A DNA stretch of 7,286 bases from Burkholderiales bacterium (GTDB taxonomy: Bacteria > Pseudomonadota > Gammaproteobacteria > Burkholderiales > Burkholderiaceae). The notes under the pieces are model-generated. The model did not search any database. It was not told the origin of the DNA and was given only the letters and a program-made list of their open reading frames with translations. The translations under genes were made by a program, and so were the position numbers. Location: the NCBI GenBank assembly GCA_947447845.1, contig CANFNO010000134.1, positions 1 through 7,286 of the forward strand, in the 5' to 3' direction. Positions 1 to 5,858 of the stretch are shown piece after piece. How positions within the stretch are numbered: the first letter of the stretch is position 1; each line of letters begins with the position of its first letter.

Positions 1-1289
1 CCGCTGACGTCGATGTGCCCCCCTTTGCCGGTAGCGCCGGCCGCGTAGTAATGCCCGGAGCTGGAAACACCCGAGGCTGCCTCGACGCTGATTTCGCCAC
101 CGTCTGTGGCGCCGTTGGCATCCGTGAAGCTGGTGCTGGTTTCCAGGACGCCGCCGCCAGAGGTGTAGGCGACCCGGCCGCCCTGACCGTTCAGACCGCG
201 GGCGCTGACGTTCTCCGCCAAGGACAAGCGCTGACCGGCCTCGACCACGATCTGGCCACCCGTGCCACCATCCACACTGAGCGTGCCACCCAGGGCCACC
301 GAGACGGCCTCGACTTGAATCAGACCGCCAACCTGCGTGCTGTTGCCTTCGGCCCGGACTTCGCCGGTGTTGCTGACGCTGTCACCCAACAACCAGATTT
401 CGCCGTTTTTGTTGACCAAGGTGCTGGCCTTGACGATGCCGGTGTTGTTGACCAGGCCACCCACCGTGTCTTGTGCGGCTTTGGCCGTCATGCGTACGCT
501 GCCGCCCGGGGCACTCAAGGTGCCGCTGTTCTCCACGCTGCTGTCTTTTGCGCCCTGCGTAATGACGGCGCTGATAAGTCCGCTGCCGGTGATGTCGACA
601 GTGACGGCCCGCCCACCGGCCAACACCACCTGCCCGACGGGCACGTTGATGCTGCCTTCGTTCTTTACCTGGGGCGCAAAGAGCGCCACGTAGCCGCCCG
701 TGGCGGCCTTGATATCGCCCTGGTTGATGACCCGGCCACTGCCGTCAATGCCAACGAACTGGTATTTGCCATTTTTGAAATCGTCCTGGCTGAGGTCCAG
801 CGAACTGGCCACCAAGCCGCCCACATCGACTTTCGAGCCCGGCGCAAACAGCACGCCGTTGGGGTTGACCAGAAACACCTGCCCATTGGCAGTCAGGCGA
901 CCAAAGATTTGCGAGGCGTCATTGCCCACCACCCGGTTGAGCGCCACAGCATCTTTGCCCGGCTGCAAAAAGGTGACGCTGCCATTGGCGCCGATGTTGA
1001 AGCTTTGCCAGTCCACACCCAGACGGGCGCTGCCCTGGTTGACCACCATGCTGTTTCCAGTCTGGTTGATTTGCCCGCTGCCAACCTTGACACTACCCTG
1101 CGTAGGCAAGGCATTCAGATCCAGCGCCGCAGCGAAATGCGGAATCCACGCCGCCAGCAAACTGACCAAGAGCAGGCTGACGCGCTTTCTGGGCCGCTGA
1201 ATCAGGCGCAACACGCGCTTGCCGGAGAGGCGAATCAAGGACAGCGTGGTGGACGGTTGGCTGGGGTCTGGCGTGACGCGTGCTGACAT
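1..1289 (-). CDS. TpsA-type exoprotein (filamentous haemagglutinin N-terminal/TPS domain), 3' end outside window
   Basis: This is the secreted partner of a two-partner (type Vb) secretion system. The frame is open from the ATG at 1289 to the window edge: 429 codons with no stop. Residues 1-35 are a long Arg/Lys-rich n-region, followed by a hydrophobic core (SLLLVSLLAAW, about 38-48) and a likely signal peptidase site after HFAAA (51-55). Residues about 56-330 match the TPS (haemagglutination activity) domain: WQSFNIG at 94-100, ALNRVVGNDASQIFGRL at about 116-132, and NPNGVLF at 142-148, which corresponds to the conserved NPNG motif of FhaB-like proteins. After that come Gly/Asn/Val-rich repeats typical of a right-handed beta-helix. 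The gene starts 33 bases after the TpsB stop, which fits one operon. The adhesin, cytolysin or toxin part lies beyond the edge, so the final activity cannot be named. TPS-domain identity is secure; the function of the whole protein is not. Confidence 0.93.
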   Translation of the reverse strand, partial: MSARVTPDPSQPSTTLSLIRLSGKRVLRLIQRPRKRVSLLLVSLLAAWIPHFAAALDLNALPTQGSVKVGSGQINQTGNSMVVNQGSARLGVDWQSFNIGANGSVTFLQPGKDAVALNRVVGNDASQIFGRLTANGQVFLVNPNGVLFAPGSKVDVGGLVASSLDLSQDDFKNGKYQFVGIDGSGRVINQGDIKAATGGYVALFAPQVKNEGSINVPVGQVVLAGGRAVTVDITGSGLISAVITQGAKDSSVENSGTLSAPGGSVRMTAKAAQDTVGGLVNNTGIVKASTLVNKNGEIWLLGDSVSNTGEVRAEGNSTQVGGLIQVEAVSVALGGTLSVDGGTGGQIVVEAGQRLSLAENVSARGLNGQGGRVAYTSGGGVLETSTSFTDANGATDGGEISVEAASGVSSSGHYYAAGATGKGGHIDVS

Positions 1290-1298
1290 GGTTCTTTT

Positions 1299-1305
1299 CT
1301 CCCTT
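1299..1305 (-). promoter_or_regulatory. Ribosome binding site of tpsA
   Basis: Reading the minus strand, AAGGGAG lies 9 bases before the ATG at 1289, inside the short gap after the tpsB stop. It supports this start and separate ribosome loading within a shared tpsB-tpsA transcript. Confidence 0.6.
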
Positions 1306-1322
1306 ACTGCGAGCTCGGTCGC

Positions 1323-3014
1323 CTAAAAGCCCTTGGTGACCTGGAAGTAGATGTAGGGGTTGCGATCTGTATTGGCGGAAAGCATGGGACTGCCGCGCCA
1401 AGCGGCGGTGATGCTGAAATCCAGATCGGCACCATTGGCCCAACCCAATCCCAAACCAAAGCCGTGCAAGACAATTTCGTTGTCCACGCCGATGGCTGGA
1501 CGCGCTGCAAATTCGCCCCGCGCATAGTCATAAAAAAGGCTGCCACTGAACGTGCCACCTGTCAGAGCCCAGGCTTTGCGCAACTCCAGTGCAATCACGC
1601 TCGCGCTGTCCACACTGGCTTGTCCGGGTGCGTAGGCACGCACCCCGAAGGGGCCGGTCAAGGCGTACTTCTCCGAACTGTCCAGATTGTCAAAAGCCTG
1701 TTGGCCACTGGCGCGAATGGACACACTCCAGTCGGCAAACAGCGCCTGACGGTGCGAGGCGTCAAAACTCAGCTTGCTAAAAAATCCTGTGGCGGCACCA
1801 CTGGCTGGTACCGAATCCCAGTCCAGGGTACCGGCGGAATAGGTCAGGGTGCTCTGCGTCGAACCGCCACCCAACCAGGGGCTGCGGCTGGAGGCACTAA
1901 AGCCCAGGCTGACTTGCTGGCTGTGCTTTTTATTGTTGTTGTTAATGAGATCGAGCACATCGGCCAGGTCCTTGTAGTCATAGCCGCCGGTGAGGCTGAT
2001 GTTCTCGTCCATGCTGCGGGCCAGTTGGTAATTGAGACCCAGATGCACGGCGTTGGCCTCGCCCCGTGCGCCCAGGCTGTCATAGGGTGCGCCCAGGGTG
2101 TAGCTCAGGCGGCTGACCCCGGCGTCCAAACTCCAACCCTGCCCACCAAAGGGCACGCGGGTGTTCAGACTGCCCGTGGTCAGGCTTACGCGTGGCGAAC
2201 TTTGCAGGCGCAACCGGGTGCTGTCTCCCAGGCCAAACAAATTTTTGAATTGAAATAGCGCGCCCAGGCGAAATTCGCCGGTGGACTCGCTGCCCTGGTT
2301 GTTGAGATCCACCGAGTAGGCCAGCGGATCTTCTTCAGCCACCGTGACGATGACATCGGCCGTGCCGGGACGCGCGCCGGGCGCAAAGGATGCCCTGGCC
2401 ACCACCCCGGGAATGTCATTGAGTAGCAACAGGCGCCGCTCCAGATCGGACTGCAATACCTGCGGCGTGCGGGTGATGCCCTCGACATATTTCTGAATCA
2501 CTTCGTCGTTCAAACGGACGTCCTGCGCGGTCACAATTTGCACGCTGTCCACGGTGCCTTCCAGCACCGCAATTTCGATCACGCCCTGCTCAATTTTCTG
2601 CACGGGCAGGTAGGCATAGGCGAGCAAAAAACCCTGCGTCTGGTAATGCCGCGTAATGGCTCCGGCGGCATCGTTGAGGCCGTTCACATCCAGCACTCGG
2701 CCTTCCCAAGGCTTGACCAGGCTGGCCAGCAGCTCACCGGCAAAAGCCTTGTTGCCCGTGACACGAAAACGCGCTACGTCGACTTGCGCACCCTCGGGCA
2801 ACTTGATGGCGGGACGCGGTGCGCTTTCCTGAATCAAATCTTTTACCTCGGGGCGGGGCAACGATTCGCGATCTGACTTTTGAATTTCGTTGAGCAACTG
2901 ACCAGCGTTTGGGAGCGTTTGGGCACTTATCGAACTCGCACCAAGAGCCATCAGCCCCGAGACAATCAGAGGCCGGATCGAACGGGCATTGCAGTGTGGG
3001 ATGCTGGTTTTCAT
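1323..3014 (-). CDS. TpsB-type outer-membrane transporter, ShlB/FhaC/HecB family
   Basis: This is the 563-residue Omp85-superfamily pore that exports the adjacent TpsA protein across the outer membrane. A signal peptide ends at about SISA|QT (residue 31). Residues 32-75 would form the N-terminal helix and linker. Residues about 77-152 fit a ShlB-type POTRA domain (FRVTGNKAF at 83-91, LEGTV at 151-155), and about 153-228 fit the second POTRA domain. The rest is an alternating beta-barrel. It carries VRAY at 458-461, a variant of the VRGY/F tip motif of the L6 loop, then FYDYARG at 494-500, and ends in an aromatic residue (KGF), as outer-membrane proteins usually do. Length matches FhaC-like proteins (about 550 residues). 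The ATG at 3014 gives a complete signal peptide but has no clear Shine-Dalgarno sequence. The gene follows the 85-residue gene by 70 bases and precedes tpsA by 33 bases. Confidence 0.95.
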   Translation of the reverse strand: MKTSIPHCNARSIRPLIVSGLMALGASSISAQTLPNAGQLLNEIQKSDRESLPRPEVKDLIQESAPRPAIKLPEGAQVDVARFRVTGNKAFAGELLASLVKPWEGRVLDVNGLNDAAGAITRHYQTQGFLLAYAYLPVQKIEQGVIEIAVLEGTVDSVQIVTAQDVRLNDEVIQKYVEGITRTPQVLQSDLERRLLLLNDIPGVVARASFAPGARPGTADVIVTVAEEDPLAYSVDLNNQGSESTGEFRLGALFQFKNLFGLGDSTRLRLQSSPRVSLTTGSLNTRVPFGGQGWSLDAGVSRLSYTLGAPYDSLGARGEANAVHLGLNYQLARSMDENISLTGGYDYKDLADVLDLINNNNKKHSQQVSLGFSASSRSPWLGGGSTQSTLTYSAGTLDWDSVPASGAATGFFSKLSFDASHRQALFADWSVSIRASGQQAFDNLDSSEKYALTGPFGVRAYAPGQASVDSASVIALELRKAWALTGGTFSGSLFYDYARGEFAARPAIGVDNEIVLHGFGLGLGWANGADLDFSITAAWRGSPMLSANTDRNPYIYFQVTKGF

Positions 3015-3084
3015 ACTGTGGTGGTTCGGTGCTCGACCAAGGTAAGAAGGGTTGACGTACGCGCCCGATGCCAGGTTGGGGCCC

Positions 3085-3342
3085 TTATGCGTCAGAAGGT
3101 GCGGGAGCGACGGCTTGGTTACTTTTCAAAACTCCATCGGCGAGCAACTTTTTGACAACAGCTTCCTGGCCGTTAAAGGCCTGCACAAAACCCTCAAGCG
3201 GCATCACCAGCACATGGCTGATACTGGTTTTTGGCTCGCTTAAGTTGTTTTCGGGGACCATGTCAAGAATGGAAAATTCCAGGCGCACGGTGTTGCCAGC
3301 AATCTGGAGGTTGGTGAGTCGGTCGGCAAAAAAGGTGTTCAC
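3085..3342 (-). CDS. Small conserved-looking protein of unknown function (85 aa)
   Basis: I do not recognise this family firmly. The protein starts at a GTG with a good ribosome binding site (AAGGA, 6 bases upstream) and ends in TAA. It has no signal peptide and no membrane segment, so it should be cytoplasmic. The pattern is a probable beta strand (NLQIAGNTVRLEFSIL, about 11-26), a polar loop (29-39), a strand (SISHVLVMPLEG, about 40-51) and an amphipathic helix (about 52-69, with EAVVKKLLADG), then an Ala/Pro-rich tail. The strand-loop-strand-helix layout recalls small DUF3467-like proteins, but this is a weak impression from layout alone. It sits between the FecR-domain gene and tpsB, on the same strand, with gaps of 80 and 70 bases. 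A role linked to the secretion module is inferred from position only. Confidence 0.75.
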   Translation of the reverse strand: MNTFFADRLTNLQIAGNTVRLEFSILDMVPENNLSEPKTSISHVLVMPLEGFVQAFNGQEAVVKKLLADGVLKSNQAVAPAPSDA

Positions 3343-3348
3343 TGTGTT

Positions 3349-3353
3349 TCCTT
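3349..3353 (-). promoter_or_regulatory. Ribosome binding site deciding the GTG start of the 85-aa gene
   Basis: On the minus strand AAGGA lies 6 bases before the GTG at 3342. No ATG lies nearby in frame, so this site is the main support for the GTG start. Confidence 0.65.
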
Positions 3354-3369
3354 GGTTTTTCAGTCAATC

Positions 3370-3407
3370 AAAAAATTCAAAGCAAACTGCCCCGGAACAT
3401 GGGGCAG
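3370..3407 (-). terminator. Possible intra-operon terminator or attenuator after the FecR-domain gene
   Basis: A perfect 7-bp inverted repeat (CTGCCCC at 3387-3393 and GGGGCAG at 3401-3407) has a 7-base loop. In the minus-strand transcript it is followed by a U-rich stretch ending in six Us (3375-3370), though the first Us are broken by GC and GAA. It begins 16 bases after the FecR-domain stop codon. The interrupted U-tract suggests partial termination or 3'-end protection rather than a strong stop. Confidence 0.5.
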
Positions 3408-3422
3408 CAATACATAGGGGTA

Positions 3423-4658
3423 TCAGCGTTGTCGGGTTTGTGCCGCGGTGGCGCGCCAAGTGCCATCCATCTGTTCAAGCAAATACTTTTCTTCCGATTC
3501 AAAGCGGTAGGGCTTGCCGGCTTGTCGACCTTCTTCAATCACGATTGACTTGACCGCAACCGGCCCGCATGGCGCGCTGGAATCGCTCGGTTTGCCCTCC
3601 AGTGAGATGCGTCTGTGCTTGTAATTGGTGAGGGTGGCGACTGCCGTCACGATGCTGTCGGCCAGTTCGGCGCCTTCAAGTTCGAGTTCGGTCATCTTGC
3701 CGTTGGCACCCCGCACCGTCGCCTTGACCCGGACGTCCGGGCCAAACATGGACAAGATGGCTGCCGCGTCACCGCGCACGATGTTTTGATCCAATTCATG
3801 GGTCCAGCGCTTGGCAACATCTACTGGCACACAGGCTGCGTTTTGTTTGCGCCTAGCCAAGAGCTCCTGCTGGTTGTTCGACTCGGCGCTTTTTGCCAGC
3901 TCATCCATTTCGGCGTCGAATTTGCCGGGTACATAAAAGTCCGGCACCTTCTCTAGCAGCACCGGGAACAGCAGCGTCAACAGAGCCCTGGATTTTCCCG
4001 CTGCGCGTGCAAACCCGACCCGGCCCGGGTCGATATTGACCGACTGACCCGCAGCCTCCAGTGTGGTGCCGCCCTGATTCACCTTGTCATACGTGCCTGG
4101 CTTGAAGCGTGAAGAGTCCTCGTCTTCGGCCAGCAGCACATAGGGTTCGTGGTCGGTCCCGCGTATGCCAATCGTGGCGGTGGGCGTTGTCAGGACGTTG
4201 CCTTTGCGGTTTAGCTTTCCAATCCAACCGGAGATGATGCGCAATGCGCCTTTGAGCAGCTGAATGTGGGTGCTGTCAGTTGCGGTGCCCTGCGCAGCAA
4301 ATTGCAGCGCGACAAACTCGGCACCCGGGCGAATCGCGATAAAGCCCGCGTCCTGCGTCTTCAAAACAGCCTCTGCAGTGGCACCCGCACTCAATCGCTC
4401 ACCCACCAACACGGTGTCACCCAGCTTCAACAAGTGCCTGCCGTTGGCCCCGTCTGCGGCCACCTCTCCCTCGATACGCCAAACAATGGCAAATGGTTTG
4501 TCGCTGGGTTCTGCGGCCTCTGCAAAGTGGAATGCAACGGCCCAGAAAGCGAGCGTGAAGAGGAGGAAGTGCAGCGCGCGTTGAAATACTGCAAACCTGG
4601 TTGCAGACCCAAGCCTCCCAGCTTGGACAAGACAGTTCGTTGACAGCAGAATTTTCAT
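3423..4658 (-). CDS. Secreted FecR-domain protein with C-terminal NTF2/SnoaL-like region
   Basis: This 411-residue protein is probably periplasmic. Residues 1-48 hold a long n-region, a hydrophobic core (HFLLFTLAFWAVAF, 30-43) and a likely cleavage site near AEA (46-48). Residues about 75-170 match the FecR domain: LKLGDTVLVGERLSAG at 77-92, IAIRPGAEF at 107-115, LLKGALRI at 134-141 and the end motif TATIGIRGTD at 160-169. A linker (about 175-275) precedes residues 282-411, whose helical start (RWTHELDQNIVRGDAAAIL) and later strands (YRFESEEKYLLEQMDGTWRA) suggest an NTF2/SnoaL-like fold. Two mature cysteines, C276 and C364, could form a disulfide. Classical FecR is a membrane-spanning anti-sigma regulator. 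This protein has no N-terminal anti-sigma domain and no sigma factor gene beside it, so iron-dependent signalling should not be assumed. It is first in the run leading to tpsB-tpsA. The ATG at 4658 has no clear Shine-Dalgarno, but no better start was seen. Confidence 0.85.
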   Translation of the reverse strand: MKILLSTNCLVQAGRLGSATRFAVFQRALHFLLFTLAFWAVAFHFAEAAEPSDKPFAIVWRIEGEVAADGANGRHLLKLGDTVLVGERLSAGATAEAVLKTQDAGFIAIRPGAEFVALQFAAQGTATDSTHIQLLKGALRIISGWIGKLNRKGNVLTTPTATIGIRGTDHEPYVLLAEDEDSSRFKPGTYDKVNQGGTTLEAAGQSVNIDPGRVGFARAAGKSRALLTLLFPVLLEKVPDFYVPGKFDAEMDELAKSAESNNQQELLARRKQNAACVPVDVAKRWTHELDQNIVRGDAAAILSMFGPDVRVKATVRGANGKMTELELEGAELADSIVTAVATLTNYKHRRISLEGKPSDSSAPCGPVAVKSIVIEEGRQAGKPYRFESEEKYLLEQMDGTWRATAAQTRQR

Positions 4659-4693
4659 CTTGATGTGGACCCGCTTGGCACGCCATATTTCTA

Positions 4694-4731
4694 CAGAGTC
4701 TCCCGAACACTCTGCGACCCGTATTTCAGAG
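4694..4731 (-). repeat. Overlapping inverted repeats in the FecR-gene leader
   Basis: CAGAGT (4694-4699) can pair with ACTCTG (4709-4714). CTCTG (4710-4714), part of that same arm, can instead pair with CAGAG (4727-4731). These are mutually exclusive 6-bp and 5-bp stems. If the predicted promoter is real, the 4727-4731 arm lies at about the transcription start. The arms are short and chance is a real possibility. Confidence 0.3.
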
Positions 4732-4733
4732 CA

Positions 4734-4763
4734 ATTATCCCGAAATTTGCTACCAAATGTAAG
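4734..4763 (-). promoter_or_regulatory. Candidate sigma70-type promoter of the FecR-domain/TPS module
   Basis: Reading the minus strand, CTTACA (4763-4758; 4 of 6 match TTGACA) and GATAAT (4739-4734; 5 of 6 match TATAAT) are 18 bases apart. Transcription would start near 4727, leaving a leader of about 70 bases before the ATG at 4658. The site lies in the 196-base gap after rarD, in a locally AT-rich patch, which is where a separate transcription unit would be expected to begin. Confidence 0.5.
4745..4758. repeat. Palindrome inside the candidate promoter spacer (possible operator)
   Basis: ATTTG, four bases, CAAAT: perfect 5-bp arms (4745-4749 and 4754-4758) fill most of the spacer between the predicted -35 and -10 boxes. 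A dimeric regulator bound here would block RNA polymerase. No particular regulator family is recognised from the sequence. Confidence 0.35.
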
Positions 4764-4800
4764 AAATTACGGTGCGATGGGCGTACCGCACACGTGACAG

Positions 4801-4816
4801 TTTGCGCCAACGCAAA
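4801..4816. repeat. Perfect inverted repeat downstream of rarD
   Basis: TTTGCG, CCAA, CGCAAA: 6-bp arms with a 4-base loop, about 40 bases past the rarD stop and about 40 bases upstream of the candidate -35 box. No U-tract follows on either strand, so it is not a standard intrinsic terminator. It could be an mRNA-end hairpin for rarD or an upstream binding site. A smaller repeat (GAGGC 4841-4845, GCCTC 4852-4856) overlaps the rarD stop codon. Confidence 0.4.
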
Positions 4817-4854
4817 GGGTCCGGCCAGAGAGCAGGCAGCGAGGCGACTGTGCC

Positions 4855-5724
4855 TCAGGCGGATCTGCTAGCCCACCAACCTTCCAAGCTATAAATCACC
4901 AGCGCCGCCCAGATCAGCACAAAGCCGACAAAGCGCGCACTGGCAAAAGGCTCGTGAAACAGCCAGACGCCGATGGCGAACTGCAGGCTCGGCGAGATGT
5001 ATTGCAGGATGCCCATGGTGGTCAGCGTGATGCGCCGCGCACCTGCCGCAAACAGCAGCAGAGGCAACGCAGTCATCGGGCCGCCGAACAGCAACCAGCC
5101 CAGTGTGGTGGGGTCAAACTTCACAAAGGCGCTGGTGCCCTGCCAACTCAAGTAAGCCAATACCGCGACCGCCAGCGGCGCCAGCAAAAAGGTCTCCAGC
5201 GACAAGCCTTCCAGTGCGCCCAGCGCGCCCACTTTGCGCAACAGGCCGTAGCCACCAAAGCTGAAAGCCAATATCAAGGCGATCCAAGGCGGATGCCCGG
5301 CCTGCACCGCCAGCCACAAAACACCCGAACTCGCCACCGCCACAGCCAGCCATTGGCCTCGGCGCGGACGCTCGTGCAGCACAAAGAAACCGATGGCCAC
5401 ATTTACCAGCGGCAAAATGAAATAACCCAGGCTGGCGTCGAGTAAATGCTGGTTGTGCACGGCCCAGACGTAGGTCAGCCAGTTCAGCGTGAGCAGCGAC
5501 GCCGACAAGGCAAAGGCTGCCAGCACACGCGGTTGCGAAGCCACCTCGCGCAACCAACTCCAGCGCCGCATAAACGCCAGCACGCACAGCAAAAACACCG
5601 CAGACCAAAGCGTGCGGTGCATCACCACCTCCAACGGTGCCACGCCCACGAGTTGGTGAAAGTAGAGGGGGAACATGCCCCAGGCGATATAGGCCGAGGC
5701 GGCGTAAAGGACGCCGGTGTTCAT
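4855..5724 (-). CDS. rarD: RarD-type EamA/DMT-family permease
   Basis: This 289-residue inner-membrane protein belongs to the drug/metabolite transporter superfamily, RarD branch. It is hydrophobic throughout and fits ten membrane helices in two EamA-type halves. RarD-branch landmarks are visible: WGMFPLYF at 15-22, HRTLWS at 36-41, NWLTYVWAV at 81-89, SLGYFILPL at 98-106, SFGGYGLLRK at 155-164 and GILQYISPSLQF at 238-249. Length agrees with E. coli RarD (about 296). The transported substrate is not established. Many annotations carry the label 'chloramphenicol-sensitive protein', which should not be read as a proven resistance function. The ATG at 5724 places the first helix correctly but has no clear Shine-Dalgarno. 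A 134-base gap separates it from the dipeptidase gene upstream, so it may have its own promoter. Confidence 0.95.
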   Translation of the reverse strand: MNTGVLYAASAYIAWGMFPLYFHQLVGVAPLEVVMHRTLWSAVFLLCVLAFMRRWSWLREVASQPRVLAAFALSASLLTLNWLTYVWAVHNQHLLDASLGYFILPLVNVAIGFFVLHERPRRGQWLAVAVASSGVLWLAVQAGHPPWIALILAFSFGGYGLLRKVGALGALEGLSLETFLLAPLAVAVLAYLSWQGTSAFVKFDPTTLGWLLFGGPMTALPLLLFAAGARRITLTTMGILQYISPSLQFAIGVWLFHEPFASARFVGFVLIWAALVIYSLEGWWASRSA

Positions 5725-5795
5725 GGGTGCAAACGAAGAGACATGGGAACATTGTCGCCGCCCATGCTGCGCATACCTGTCGCGCGCCCGACCTC

Positions 5796-5823
5796 AAACG
5801 CGCTCAAACGCCACCGTAAACGC
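5796..5823. repeat. Three spaced AAACGC copies upstream of rarD
   Basis: AAACGC occurs at 5796, 5806 and 5818, that is 10 and 12 bases apart, or about one helical turn. The first two are part of a longer direct repeat (CTCAAACG at 5793 and 5803). They lie in the gap between the dipeptidase stop and the rarD start. This could be a small regulator-binding cluster, but GC-rich intergenic DNA produces such repeats by chance. Confidence 0.3.
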
Positions 5824-5858
5824 CGCCTTGCACGGCATGCGCGCACCTGCAGGCCGCG

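Noticed and set aside
15..1286. Long open frame (423 codons) on the plus strand
   Set aside because: It is antisense to the TpsA reading frame, which has a signal peptide, TPS-domain motifs and a ribosome binding site. The plus-strand product is an Ala/Gly/Asp/His-rich sequence with no recognisable domain, as expected from the complement of a GC-rich gene.
1906..1945. AAC/AAT repeat in tpsB (run of Asn codons) as a phase-variation tract
   Set aside because: It is a short trinucleotide-type run giving Asn-Asn-Asn-Asn in a loop; changes in copy number would keep the frame, and the codons are not a long uniform repeat.
1464..2258. Open frame of 264 codons on the plus strand inside tpsB
   Set aside because: Antisense shadow of the beta-barrel coding region; no ribosome binding site or domain seen, and composition reflects the complementary strand.
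3423..4658. A FecI/FecR iron-signalling system
   Set aside because: There is no sigma factor gene, no TonB-dependent receptor and no anti-sigma N-terminal domain in the window; only the FecR domain itself is present.
4665..4871. Plus-strand frame of 68 codons in the gap before the FecR-domain gene
   Set aside because: No ribosome binding site, no recognisable pattern, and it covers the better-supported promoter region of the minus strand.
5114..5797. Minus-strand frame of 227 codons overlapping rarD
   Set aside because: A shifted frame of the RarD gene; Arg/Ala/Gly-rich without membrane helices, while the RarD frame shows clear family motifs.
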